Below are positions 1 to 9,250 of a DNA stretch of 64,000 nucleotides, piece after piece. The stretch comes from Symbiodinium natans (taxonomy: Eukaryota > Sar > Dinophyceae > Suessiales > Symbiodiniaceae): contig CAJNDS010000223.1 in assembly GCA_905221605.1 (NCBI GenBank), forward strand, positions 1 through 64,000, read 5' to 3'. Position numbers and translations under genes: made by a program. Position 1 is the first letter of the stretch; the number at the start of each line of letters is the position of its first letter. The notes beneath the pieces are model-generated. The model had not been told where the DNA came from. It saw only the letters and a program-made list of their open reading frames with translations, and did no database searches.

Positions 1-229
1 GGGGGGGGGGGGGGGTGTTGTAGGGACCCTGAGAGCCCCATACCATACCCCTGAATTTGAGGAACAGACCTCAATTCGCAATAAGAACGCCCCAAGTGCT
101 CGAGACTGCGGGGTCATGTTTTCAGTCCAGTTAGAGGGAACCCCTTGCTCCGGCACTTGCCGTGAATGCCAACATCACTCACCTGCAGCTCGATCATCTT
201 CTTTCTACGGCCGACGTACGGTGGTCATG

Positions 230-261
<32 letters not shown>

Positions 262-470
262 TGTATGTATGTATGTCTGTATGTCTGTATGTCTGTATGT
301 CTGTATGTCTGTATGTATGTATGTATGTATGTATGTATGTATGTGTGTATGTGTGTATGTGTGGCTGTTTTTTTGGAGAGACCGAGAATGAACACCTACT
401 TCATACCGTGATCTGGCCGCACATCCCTCACACATTCTTCTCTGGTCGAAACACCAGGCGCAGGGCTGTT
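1..470. repeat. Window edge with GTAT microsatellite
   Basis: A 15-base G run opens the window. Positions 228-362 are a tetranucleotide tract of GTAT units with GTCT and GTGT variants. It is open in several frames on both strands only because it lacks stops, so I do not call a protein. No gene is recognised in the rest of the stretch. Confidence 0.85.
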
Positions 471-590
471 TGGGGTTGAGGGTTTAGGGCTTTGGGGTAT
501 TGGGGTTTCGGGTTTTAGGGTTTAGGGCTTTGGGGTCTTGGGTTTAGGGTTTTAGGGCTTAGGAAAGTTTAGGGTTTAGGGCTTTGGGGT
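471..590 (+). repeat. Degenerate telomere-like tract (TTTAGGG sense)
   Basis: The tract is a run of TTTAGGG-derived words, including TTTGGGG, TTTTAGGG and TTTAGGGC, on the plus strand. It is not a pure telomere array. Similar tracts recur throughout the first 6 kb. Confidence 0.8.
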
Positions 591-870
591 GCCCAAGCAG
601 CTGTTTTGGATCTCGCGAAGCCCCACACAAACCTTGCAAGAGAACGCGAGCATCTCGACCGTGCGGAAGCATCTTCTTTCAGAGACTTCTGAATCCCTAC
701 CCCGAACCCGACCCCTGAAACCCTAAGCCCGAATCCTAAACCCCAAACCCTAAACCCTATAAGCCCGGCACCTCAAAGCTATCCAAGTCGAAGCAGCGCG
801 CGGCAGGTTGACAACATCATCGCTGTCTTCCTGCCGGGGCACCCTGCGCGGCCCTGCACCCCTCAGTCTT
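591..870. other. Two GC-richer islands, unrecognised, split by CCCTAAA
   Basis: Islands at about 600-715 and 775-868 interrupt the telomere-like sequence and have balanced base composition. Each has at least one open frame on the plus strand, for example one reading RQVDNIIAVFLPGH around 804-845, so they may be exons. I recognise no family and cannot fix splice sites. The 715-770 stretch is CCCTAAA-type, opposite in orientation to its neighbours. Confidence 0.35.
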
Positions 871-1252
871 TTGGGGGTTTAGGGTTTAGGGTTTAGGGTG
901 TGGGGTTTAGGGTTTAGGGTTTAGGGTTTAGAGTTTAGGGTTTAGGGTTTAGGGTTTAGGGTTTAGGGTTTATAGGGAATACAGGTTTTTCGGGTTTAGG
1001 GCTTATAGGGTTTTTAGGGTTAGGGTTTAGGGTTTATAGGGTTTTTAGGGTTAGGGTTTAGGGTTTAGGGTTCAGTTTTAGGGTTTATAGGGTCTAGGGT
1101 TCAGGGTTTGTAGGGTTTATAGGGTTTAGGGTTTAGGGTTTATAGGGTCTAGGGTTTAGGGTTTATAGGGTTTAGGGCTTATAGGGTTTAACATGTATAG
1201 GGTTTAGGGTTTATAGGGTTTAGGGTTTAGGGTTGAGCTTGCCAGGGGTTTG
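871..1252 (+). repeat. Interstitial telomere-like array (TTTAGGG)
   Basis: About 380 bp of TTTAGGG heptamers are interspersed with TTTATAGGG, TTTTTAGGG and GTCTAGGG variants. The variant classes are clustered, which fits local amplification rather than fresh telomerase synthesis. Confidence 0.9.
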
Positions 1253-1289
1253 GGGTCTTAGGCTTTAGGGTAGAGGGGGGGGATCCCAG

Positions 1290-1347
1290 ATGGATTCGGC
1301 GGCGAAACTGCGCGAACTTCGACTTGAAACCCCCGAAGCCCACCAAG
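1290..1347 (+). CDS. Candidate short exon, family unknown
   Basis: A GC-rich island sits between telomere-like tracts. It follows an AG (cccag) and begins ATGGATTCG; the reading is MDSAAKLRELRLETPEAHQ, and the island ends at CAAG followed by gttgag, a plausible donor. It could be a first coding exon, but no family is recognised and no partner exon is proven. The call rests on codon-like composition and plausible splice borders only. Confidence 0.3.
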
Positions 1348-1865
1348 GTTGAGAGTTTCGGGGGTTCAGGGGATCTAAGGGCTTTAGGGTTCTCGGACCC
1401 GGAGTAGGCCCTGATTCCCTTTTTGTCGGGTTTAGGTTCCCTTCTAACCCCCTCTAAGCCAGAAAGGGCACCTTGTTTTTTTTCTACCTAGGTCACTCCT
1501 GGGTCTAGGAACTTAGGGTGTGCAGCTGATCTAGAAGATTTAGGGTTTAACTCCCCCAGGTCTCCGAGTATACAAATCATGCCTACAGTGGGGCCTAAAG
1601 TCTATGGATGATGCCGACTTTGGGCTATTTGGAGCCTTAGGGATTCGGCGGCACCTCTAAGAGGGTTCCCTTGTCCGCAGAGGCCACCAATTACTTCCAA
1701 GAAGCTCCCGGGAAAGGGGAACCGAAACACAGACCCTACTTGGAGGTTCATGGGTGACCCCAATCATACCTGTACTTATAAACGCCCTAAGTCCCCTAAA
1801 TAGATTATAAGAGTTTAGGGTTTCGGATTTCGGGTTTTTATCCCCACTCCCTTAACCCTTGAAAT
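1348..1865. other. Intergenic or intronic sequence, no gene recognised
   Basis: The sequence is mixed composition with scattered TTTAGGG words. One open stretch after cttgtccgcag at 1,679 reads EATNYFQEAPGKGEPKHRPY and could be an exon, but nothing identifies it. The motif GGTTCATGGGT at 1,745-1,755 recurs in an inverted repeat at 5.57 kb. Confidence 0.4.
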
Positions 1866-2290
1866 TTGGGGAGGGGGTGAACCCCAAACCCCAAACCCCA
1901 AACCCCAAACCTCACACCCCACACCCCAAACCCCAAACCCCAAACCCCAAACCCTAACACCCTAAACCCTAAACCCTAACACCCCAAACCCCAAACCCAC
2001 CCTACACCCTAAACCCTAAACCCTAAACCCTAAACCCTAACACCCTAAACCCTAAACCCAAAACCCTCAACCCTAAACCCTAAAACCCTAAACCCTAAAA
2101 CCCTAAAACCCTAAAACCCTAAAACCCTAAAACCCTAAACCCTAAAACCCTAAAACCCTAAAACCCTAAACCCTAAAACCCTAAAACCCTAAAACCCTAG
2201 ACCCTAAACCCTAAACCCTAAACCGGAAACCCTACAGTAAACCCTAAACCCTACAGTAAACCCTAAACCCAAAAACCCTCAAAGACCGAA
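1866..2290 (-). repeat. Telomere-like array (C-strand) with three word types
   Basis: The plus strand reads as CCCTAAA-type repeats, so the G-rich strand is the minus strand. From left to right the block changes from CCCCAAA heptamers (about 1,883-1,990) to CCCTAAA heptamers, then to CCCTAAAA octamers (about 2,085-2,205), then to mixed words. Confidence 0.9.
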
Positions 2291-2400
2291 GGTGTGACCG
2301 GGGGCGCCATGCCGAAGGCGGCGAGCGCCCATGTGGGGCAGATCCGTCCGCGTCTGCTGAATTACGGCCAGGCCCGGGAACTTGAGAGGGTTTAAGGGGT
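2291..2400 (+). other. Coding-like island, family unknown
   Basis: A GC-rich island between telomere-like tracts has one open plus frame containing GAMPKAASAHVGQIRPRLL and NYGQARELER. It may be an exon of the gene that continues at 2,643, but that link is not shown by the sequence. It could also be non-coding. Confidence 0.3.
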
Positions 2401-2642
2401 GTTTAAGGGGGTTTTAAGGGGGGTTTATAAGGGGGTCAAATAGGGGTTTCAGTTTAAGGGTGGTTAAGGGTTTAGGGGCTTCAGAAGCTTTTTTAAACTT
2501 GGTATACCCTTCTTAGGGTTGGGAGGTTCCCCCTTATGCTAACAGTCCTAAATGATTCCAGTGCCTCATCAGCCCTAAGCCCTGAGCCCTAAGCCCCAAA
2601 CCCTAAGCCCTGTAAGCCCAGGCCCCAAACCCTACCAACAAG

Positions 2643-3168
2643 GAACTGTTTCGCCACAACTGCTGCCGCTTCGCGGCCGGCTTCTGCAGACGCCTGCGCG
2701 TCAGGGAGCTCTTGGGGTTTCGGGTTGAGGGTTTGGTGCTTAGGGGGTTTCCTCGTCAAGGCTATGAAAAGTTGAGAGTTTCGGGATGTTTCGGGTTTAG
2801 GGCAACCGCGATCCTACCAATGGCTCAGAAGCCCTGGCCCTATAACCCCCACAAGAGCCCTACCAACCGTTTCAACCCTGAACCCTGGAACCAAAAAGTA
2901 AGCCCTACAAACCCGATAATCCCGAATAAGCCCTGGAAACTCCAGAAGCCACAGAAGCCCTAAACCCTAAACTTTAAACCCTAAACCTTGAATCCTAAAC
3001 CCTAACCGCCCTAAACCCTAAACCCTAAAACCTAAACCCTAAACATCCTGGCTCCCGCAGGAGCTTCCCAAGTGGATAGACAGAGTGGCGCGCTCCCTTG
3101 CCAGAGCGCAGGAGGGGTGTTTCCGCATTTTTGTAGGCTATGGAGGTGAGCCAGAACAGCAGCCATAA
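2643..3168 (+). CDS. PPPDE/DeSI-like cysteine peptidase, two 3' exons
   Basis: Two exons are visible. Exon A (2,643-2,699) follows aacaag, reads ELFRHNCCRFAAGFCRRLR and ends at a gtcagg donor. The intron (2,700-3,060) is mostly CCCTAAA-like words and ends ctcccgcag. Exon B (3,061-3,168) reads ELPKWIDRVARSLARAQEG and runs to TAA at 3,166-3,168. They join in phase 0 as RRLR then ELPKW. PPPDE (DeSI, deSUMOylase/deubiquitinase-like) proteins carry a C-terminal signature of NCxxF, then FCxRLG, then LPxWV; this matches in order and spacing. The Cys of the HNCC motif would be the nucleophile. The upstream exons with the catalytic His were not found, so this is a partial gene or fragment. An alternative donor (GGAG then gtgagc, 3,146) would shorten exon B. 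The 3' flank to about 3,450 is ordinary sequence and may be 3' UTR. Confidence 0.6.
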
Positions 3169-3881
3169 CAGCACAGGCTCCCACCAAGCCCCTCTGTGCA
3201 TCATGTACTTTCGGAGACCGCTCCGTAATGTGGAAGTGTACAGTGTCTGACGGGCTTCTCGTTCACTTCACTACAGGAGCGGGTGCGAGGACATGCATAG
3301 ACTGGCATAGACGGTAGCGAAACATGATGGCTTGAACATGCAGCTTGTATGTGTAGAGTGTATATTCCTGCCGAGATCCTCTACGAAATCTGGAGCCTGA
3401 CACAGCCCAGACTTATCCACCTGCCGAAGCCTTGAGTAACTACTCGTAGCTACTATTAGGTATTGTTCCTTAGGGTTGCTTATGACAGTTATACCCTAAT
3501 ATAAGCCCCCAAACCCCCATTTAAATTATTAATTCACGCCCGTATGCTGGAGAGGGCCGATGTAGAGATGTCGTTTGCTTGGTCGTTGCCCCTGAGAAGC
3601 CACGAAGTATGGCATAATCCTGATGGCTGCTCTTGGTCTTAAAAATCAAAGTAGGAGTTTGGGGTATGTTTTACCAGAGTGGTAAAGAGGAACCCTCAGG
3701 AACAGAACTAGTCACACCTAAGCCCGAAACCCGAAGAGTCTGAATCGCAAAGCTGATCCCCCTCAAACGAACTGACGAAGACTCATTCTGATGTTGCAAC
3801 AACCCTAAACCCCAAACCCCAAGCCCTAAACCCTACCCTTCTGAACCGCAGTTTTAACAGCAGCTGCCTGCTCCCTTCAAG
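3169..3881. other. Possible 3' UTR and intergenic sequence, no gene recognised
   Basis: The sequence has balanced composition to about 3,450 (possible 3' UTR of the PPPDE gene), then intergenic DNA. A few CCCTAAA words appear near 3,805-3,835. No coding signal was recognised. Confidence 0.4.
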
Positions 3882-3949
3882 GCTACGGCTACAACCCTCA
3901 CGTGCGCTACGCGGCGGCCGTGGCATTGGGTATCGCCTGCGCGGGCACC
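3882..3949 (+). CDS. 26S proteasome RPN2 (PSMD1), single internal exon
   Basis: The exon follows cccttcaag, reads NPHVRYAAAVALGIACAGT in its core, and ends at ACC before a gtgttg donor. In RPN2, the large scaffold subunit of the proteasome 19S base, the repeat region carries the motif NPHVRYGAAMALGI followed by CAGT, so identity over this short stretch is clear. The exon starts in phase 2 (GC completes a codon), consistent with the Ser that precedes this motif in the family. If the frame is read through the donor it meets TAG at 3,968. No flanking RPN2 exons were found within several kilobases on either side, so this is an isolated exon of a gene with long introns, or a displaced fragment. 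Confidence 0.6.
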
Positions 3950-4258
3950 GTGTTGCTCGAGGACTGCTAGAGCTGACAGGATTTTGGCTCACGGGGTTTC
4001 AAGGCTTAAGGTCTAGGGTTAAGTTCGAAGATTGAATATGTAGGGTTTGAGCTTTCGGCACGAGGTATAGGGGTTAGGGGTTTTTGGCATTTGAGGTAGT
4101 TAGTGTTGTGGTGTGCTGGGTCGGTGCAGTCGAGGGTTCACGGTTTCAACAGCATTCTGCGCAAAAAACAACTCAAGGGAGGAAGGCCAACCTCAGGTGC
4201 TCCAGCATTTTCCTGTGTAACTTCCGTGCAACACCTGGAAACATGAGCTGGGGCGGGG
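3950..4258. other. No gene recognised
   Basis: Ordinary sequence with a few TTTAGGG-like words. No open frame with a recognisable product on either strand. Confidence 0.4.
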
Positions 4259-4556
4259 ATTAGGGTTCAGGGTTTTGGATTTAGGGTTTAGGGGTTTGGG
4301 GCTTGGGGTTTAGGGTTTGGGGTTTAGGGTTTGGAATTTAGGGTTTTGGGTTTGGGGTTTGGGGTTTAGGGTTTAGGGTTTCGGGTTTACTGGGGTTCAC
4401 GCAACCGCTGCTCACGGCCCTAACCCTAAGCCCTGTCTAAAGCCCCTAAACCCTAGGCCCTAAACCCTAAACCCTAGGCCCTAAACCCTAAACCCTAGGC
4501 TCTAAACCCTAAACCCTCAACCCTAAACCCTAAACCCTAAACCCTCAAGACCAGGA
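4259..4556. repeat. Head-to-head telomere-like arrays
   Basis: TTTAGGG words on the plus strand (4,259-4,390) are followed, after about 30 bp of other sequence, by CCCTAAA words (about 4,416-4,552). The two G-rich strands point at each other, the arrangement expected of an end-to-end fusion, although both sides are degenerate. Confidence 0.85.
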
Positions 4557-5319
4557 TAAAAAGAAATTGTATGTGGTATCATCGTGAATGTCCCACATTA
4601 TTTGTCTAAACAGCTCGCAAGCCGAGCGTAAGTAAATACGTTCAAGGCGCCCTTGAAAACCCAACTATTCAATTCACTTAAACCTCGGGATTCCAAGCTA
4701 TTTGTCCCCCCCTCCCAACCTCAGCTCCAGTTGCAGCCCCACCCAGCCTCAGCCCCCAGCCCCCCAGCGCCCCCCAGTGATAGCAAAGCAAAAAGCAAAA
4801 CTCGCTCAAAACTTTCGCCCAAAACCCGCCCCGCCCAAAACCCGCCCCAAACTCTAGACACAGACCCTACACAATTTCTTTGCCTAAAGCAAAAAAGAAA
4901 ACTCGCTCAAAACCCGCCCAAAACCCGCCCAAAACTTTCGCCCAAAACCCGCCCAAAACTCCGGACACAAACCCTATACAATTTCTATAAACCTCGTAAA
5001 GCCCGAAGGGCCCCTGAAATTTTGGGAGCCGTCAGGTCGGCGAAGGATCCCTGGACTACTTGGGGGAGTACCATTGTTTTTTGTTTTGTTTCGAGGGTTA
5101 GGGATCAGGGTTTAGGGTTTTGAGGGGGGAGTGGGGGTCGCATCCCTGGTTTAGGGTTTAGGGTTCAGGGCTTGGGGCAGCTGACCCCGACATTTTAGGG
5201 CTCAGGGCAGGTTTGGAGTGTATGTTAGGGTTTTGCGAGTCGCCTATTACAAGCCTTAAAGCTCAAACCCTAACAGTTGGGGCTTAAGCTATGCAGTAGC
5301 CTAAACTCGGGTGCCACAG
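4557..5319. repeat. Low-complexity CCCGCCCAAAA repeats and flanks
   Basis: From 4,780 to 4,990 the plus strand is built from CCCGCCCAAAAC and AACTTTCGCCC words. A roughly 110-bp block is duplicated: the phrase AAACTCGCTCAAAA and the phrase ACACAGACCCTACACAATTT or a close variant each occur twice. The open frame across it (4,653-5,123) is Lys/Pro/Thr-rich and repeat-driven, so I do not call a gene. 5,100-5,230 returns to telomere-like words. Confidence 0.6.
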
Positions 5320-5387
5320 CAGAATGCGCCTCCGAAGCCCATGATGCCCCAAGCGTTCGTGGTGAACAATGCGCCAGACTTCCCAGG
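5320..5387 (+). CDS. Candidate exon, Pro-rich, family unknown
   Basis: The island follows gtgccacag and reads QNAPPKPMMPQAFVVNNAPD, then FPG, before a gtgtgt donor. The low-complexity sequence on both sides ends sharply at these borders and the composition is codon-like. Pro/Met/Gln-rich stretches of this kind occur in Sec31-like and other coat or linker proteins, but I do not recognise a specific family. Confidence 0.35.
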
Positions 5388-5510
5388 GTGTGTAGGGTTT
5401 AGGGTTTCCTAGGCTTAGGGTTTAGGGTTTAGGTTTAGGGTTTAGGGTTTAGGGTTTAGGGTTTAGGGTTCAGGGTTTAGGGTTTAGGGTTTAGGGTTTA
5501 GGGTGAAAGG
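5388..5510 (+). repeat. Telomere-like TTTAGGG array
   Basis: Sixteen or so TTTAGGG heptamers with few variants at 5,394-5,505. This is one of the cleanest arrays in the window. Confidence 0.9.
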
Positions 5511-5569
5511 CCTTTGGTGGTTTCTGAGGGTTGGGTGGAGAGGGTTTGAGGGCTCAGGGTTTACTTGGT

Positions 5570-5667
5570 GGTTCATGGGTACTTGTAAGTAGGATTACAA
5601 GTAGGGTATCTATTGTAAGAACCTTATTAAGGGTACTTATAACCCCACTTCTAAATACCCATGAACC
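5570..5667. mobile_element. 98-bp element with 12-bp inverted ends (MITE-like)
   Basis: GGTTCATGGGTA at 5,570-5,581 is the exact reverse complement of TACCCATGAACC at 5,656-5,667. The end motif extends outward imperfectly (ACTTGG on one side, CTTCAAGT on the other). The same GGTTCATGGGT end occurs alone at 1,745-1,755. No coding capacity. It could be a miniature inverted-repeat element or a chance hairpin; no target duplication was identified. Confidence 0.4.
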
Positions 5668-6099
5668 TTCAAGTAGGGCGTGCTTTCAGGATTCTCCGCA
5701 TTCTAAGAAGCTTGGAATCCCCCCTTCCCTCCCCCCCACCCCACCCAAATCCGACCACCCCTCCGCCCCCCTCTCCAACACCTTGAGACCCTAACTTCTA
5801 GCCCCGAAGACTCTTGACATTGGAACGCCTGGGCAACTTTCAACTGTTGCGGATTGTGAAACCTAGGCCGTGAGCAAATGTAGGGTGTGTAGGAAAGCGA
5901 GCTTCAGTCGACAAATACACCCACCGCTCAGGCCAGTGAGTTGGATGAAGCATGCTTCGAAGATCAGCTGCCATCGACCACGCCGAAAATGGAGTTCATG
6001 CCGGAGGTTTGAGCGCGGTCCCCCTCTCAATATTTATCTTATATACATACACATCTATATATATATATATATATGAAAGAGCAGCCTTTAGGGTCTATT
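5668..6099. other. No gene recognised
   Basis: Mixed sequence containing a short C-rich stretch (5,720-5,785) and an AT microsatellite at about 6,050-6,074. The open frames are short and unrecognised. Confidence 0.4.
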
Positions 6100-7190
6100 T
6101 AGCTCATTCCTTTTTTTAATAAGCAGAAAATAATTTAATATATTTAAATAAATTAAACTATTTAAATAGAGAGAGCTTAATTAAATTATTTAAATCCTAC
6201 GCCCTATTTTTTTGAATAAGTAAGGCGTCGGATTTAAATAATTTAATTGGCTCTGTGCTTGTCTATACTCACCTCCCACCACAATTAAATTAATTTAAAC
6301 GATTTAAACGATTTAAACGATTTAAACGATTTAATTGGGTCCAATTAAATCGTTTAAATCCTACGGTCCAATTAAATTATTTAATTGAGGCGTCGGATTT
6401 AAACGATTTAATTGGGCCCAATTAAATTGTTTAAATCCTACGGTCGAATTAAATTATTTAATTGAGGCGTCGGATTTAAACGATTTAATTGGACCCAATT
6501 AAATCGTTTAAATCCTACGGTCTATTAAATTATTTAATTGAGGCGTCGGATTTAAACGATTTAATTGGACCCAATTAAATCGTTTAAATCGTTTAAATCG
6601 TTTAAATTAATTTAATTGTGGGGGGACTCAGCCAAGCCATAAACCAATTAAATCATTTAAATCCTACGGTCTAATTAAATTATGTAATTGAGGCGTCGGA
6701 TTTAAATAATTTAATTGGCTCTGTGCCTGTCTGTACTCACCTCCCACCACAATTAAATTAATTTAAACGATTTAAACGGTTTAAACGATTTAAACGATTT
6801 AAACGATTTAATTGGGCCTAATTAAATCGTTTAAATCCTACGGTCGAATTAAATTATTTAATTGAGGCGTCGGATTTAAACGATTTAATTGGACCCAATT
6901 AAATCGTTTAAATCCTACGGTCGAATTAAATTATTTAATTGAGGCGTCGGATTTAAACGATTTAATTGGACCCAATTAAATCGTTTAAATCCTACGGTCG
7001 AATTAAATTATTTAATTGAGGCGTCGGATTTAAACGATTTAATTGGACCCAATTAAATCGTTTAAATCGTTTAAATCGTTTAAATCAATTTAATTGTGGG
7101 GGGACTCAGCCAAGCCATAAACCAATTAAATCATTTAAATCCTACGGTCTAATAAAATTATTTAATTGAGGCGTCGGATTTAAATAGTTT
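6100..7190. repeat. AT-rich palindromic tandem repeat, 77-bp unit
   Basis: The unit alternates GGCGTCGGATTTAAACGATT with its near reverse complement, so each unit can fold into a long hairpin. Successive GGCGTCGG starts lie 76-77 bp apart (6,389, 6,466, 6,542). A higher-order copy begins again after the phrase CTGTCTGTACTCACCTCCCA near 6,730, about 470 bp after its first occurrence near 6,260. TTTAAACGA is iterated 3-5 times at several places. Confidence 0.9.
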
Positions 7191-7755
7191 AAATCGAGCC
7201 GCGCATTTCTCATCGCATACGAAGAGCTGCCCGATTTGGCCAAATTTTGCCCGAAGGCTGCCCGGCAAAATTTGGCCAAATCGAGCCGCGCCTCTCTCAT
7301 CGCCTACGAAGAGCAGCCCGATTTGGCCAAATTTTGCCCGAAAGCTGCTCGGCAAAATTTGGCCAAATCGAGCCGCGCATTTCTCATCGCCTACGAAGAG
7401 CAGCCCGATTTGGCCAAATTTTGCCCGAAAGCTGCTCGGCAAAATTTGGCCAAATCGAGCCGCGCATTTCTCATCGCCTACGAAGCGCAGCCCGATTTGG
7501 CCAAATTTTGCCCGAAAGCTGCCCGGCAAAATTTGGCCAAATCGAGCCGCGCCTTTCTCATCGCGTACGAAGAGCCTGATTTGGCCAAATTTTGCATGAA
7601 AGTTGCCCGGCAAAATTTGGCCAAATCGAGCCGCACCTTTCTCATCGCCTACGAAGAGCAGCCCGATTTGGCCAAATTTTGCCCGGAGGCTGCCCGGCAA
7701 AATTTGGCCAAATCGAGCCGCGCATTTCTCATCGCGTACGACGAGCAGCCCGGAG
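7191..7755. repeat. 87-bp hairpin tandem array, copy 1
   Basis: Between six and seven units of 87 bp (some shortened by 3 bp). Each contains GATTTGGCCAAATTTTGCC, a 12-base loop, and the exact reverse complement GGCAAAATTTGGCCAAATC, then about 37 bp of spacer. Because 87 is divisible by three and the unit lacks stops, several frames are open on both strands and give 29-residue repeats; this reflects the period, not evidence of protein. The array is flanked by the AT palindromic family in opposite orientations. Confidence 0.92.
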
Positions 7756-7935
7756 GTGAGTACAGACAGGCACAGAGCCAATTAAATTATTTAAATCCGA
7801 CGCCTCAATTAAATAATTTAATTAGACCGTAGGATTTAAATGATTTAATTGGTTTATGGCTTGGCTGAGTCCCCCCACAATTAAATTGTGCCTGTCTGTA
7901 CTCACCTCCCACCACAATTAAATTAATTTTAACGA
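7756..7935 (-). repeat. Inverted copy of the AT palindromic family
   Basis: The segment from about 7,758 to 7,886 is the reverse complement of about 6,620-6,740 (it shares the phrases CAGACAGGCACAGAGCC and GGCTTGGCTGAGTCC). The 87-bp array therefore sits between inverted copies of the AT family. Confidence 0.8.
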
Positions 7936-8600
7936 TTAATTCTTTTACCCCACCCCCCCAGCCCTCCTCCACCTTTCGTGCCCTCTACCTCAAAAACGAA
8001 GGCTTGTACTTGCACTTGTACTTGTAATGTACTCTGATAGGCGCAGAGTGTGCCTAGGTCACTTGAGAAGTTTTGAGTGGTGCAGCAAACCCAGCTGATG
8101 CTCATGATTTCTCTGTCTCCCTATATATGGGCGATGGAACGGGTGTCCTTTTTGATCGTTTTCTGCATCTTGAATGGAGAAAAAGGACCCCCCAAGAAGG
8201 AAAAGTAACATAAGAAAAAGGGAGGGGCATTGAAGAGCTCCTCTCTTTACTTAGTCATTCCCTGTCCTCTCTTCGTATCTGTTGTTTTTCTTAGTCGCTT
8301 CAAAACGCAAAATAAGGGAAAGGCGATTTCCTGAAGAGGAAGAAGGGCACCTATCTGTGAATAGCAAGATTGGCTTTTTCTAATTAGGGAGAGACAAGGG
8401 AGTTATAAAAAGCTTTGATTAAAAAATTTACATAATTTAAACAATTTAAATAGTTCAAATAATGTAAATAACTTATATAGTTTAAATAGTTTAAATCCGA
8501 AAAGAGGGGGGAACCACCCTCCCCGCCCCCTAAGAATTAAATAATTAAAATAATTTCAATCCGAAACCTCCCCGTCGTACTTAAATTAATCATTATTAAA
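7936..8600. repeat. Duplicated segment, first copy, with AT-rich end
   Basis: The sequence from ATTCTTTTACCCCACC (about 7,938) through the CTTGTACTTGCACTTGTACT phrase to about 8,395 recurs at about 9,389-9,885. Together with the hairpin array this is a tandem segmental duplication with an offset near 1.45 kb. 8,400-8,600 is AT-rich with AATTTAAAT words. No gene. Confidence 0.85.
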
Positions 8601-8603
8601 TTC

Positions 8604-9250
8604 TTGGAAGGGGGGGAAGCTCCGGGCAAAACTTGGCCAAATCGAGCCGCGCATTTCTCATCGCATACGAAGAGCTGCCCGATTTGGCCAAATTTTGCCC
8701 GAAGGCTGCCCGGCAAAATTTGGCCAAATCGAGCCGCGCCGCCTGCGAAGAGCAGCCCGATTTGGCCAAATTTTGCCCGAAAGCTGCTCGGCAAAATTTG
8801 GCCAAATCGAGCCGCGCATTTCTCATCGCCTACGAAGAGCAGCCCGATTTGGCCAAATTTTGCCCGAAAGCTGCTCGGCAAAATTTGGCCAAATCGAGCC
8901 GCGCATTTCTCATCGCCTACGAAGCGCAGCCCGATTTGGCCAAATTTTGCCCGAAAGCTGCCCGGCAAAATTTGGCCAAATCGAGCCGCGCCTTTCTCAT
9001 CGCGTACGAAGAGCCTGATTTGGCCAAATTTTGCCCGAAAGTTGCCCGGCAAAATTTGGCCAAATCGAGCCGCACCTTTCTCATCGCCTACGAAGAGCAG
9101 CCCGATTTGGCCAAATTTTGCCCGGAGGCTGCCCGGCAAAATTTGGCCAAATCGAGCCGCGCATTTCTCATCGCGTACGACGAGCAGCTCGATTTGGCCA
9201 AATTTTGCCCGCAGACTGTCCGGCAAAATTTGGCCAAATCCAGCCGCACG
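8604..9250. repeat. 87-bp hairpin tandem array, copy 2
   Basis: The same unit and the same order of unit variants as the array at 7.2 kb, so the two arrays are duplicates. Differences: one unit is shortened (GCCGCCTGCGAAG), one site reads GCCCGAAAG where copy 1 has GCATGAAAG, and an extra terminal unit grades into GCCCTTTGGGGCCG. Frames are again open on both strands. Confidence 0.92.

Noticed and set aside
3976-3995. Partial match to the dinoflagellate spliced-leader (ATTTTGGCTCA at 3,981-3,991)
   Set aside because: Only about 11 bases match, the 5' part of the leader and the final AAG do not, and the site lies at the end of the RPN2 exon region rather than at a transcript start.
7191-9250. 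Several 100-280 codon frames on both strands with 29-residue repeats
   Set aside because: The 87-bp unit is a multiple of three and has no stops in several frames on both strands, so openness is expected without coding. The hairpin is what is conserved.
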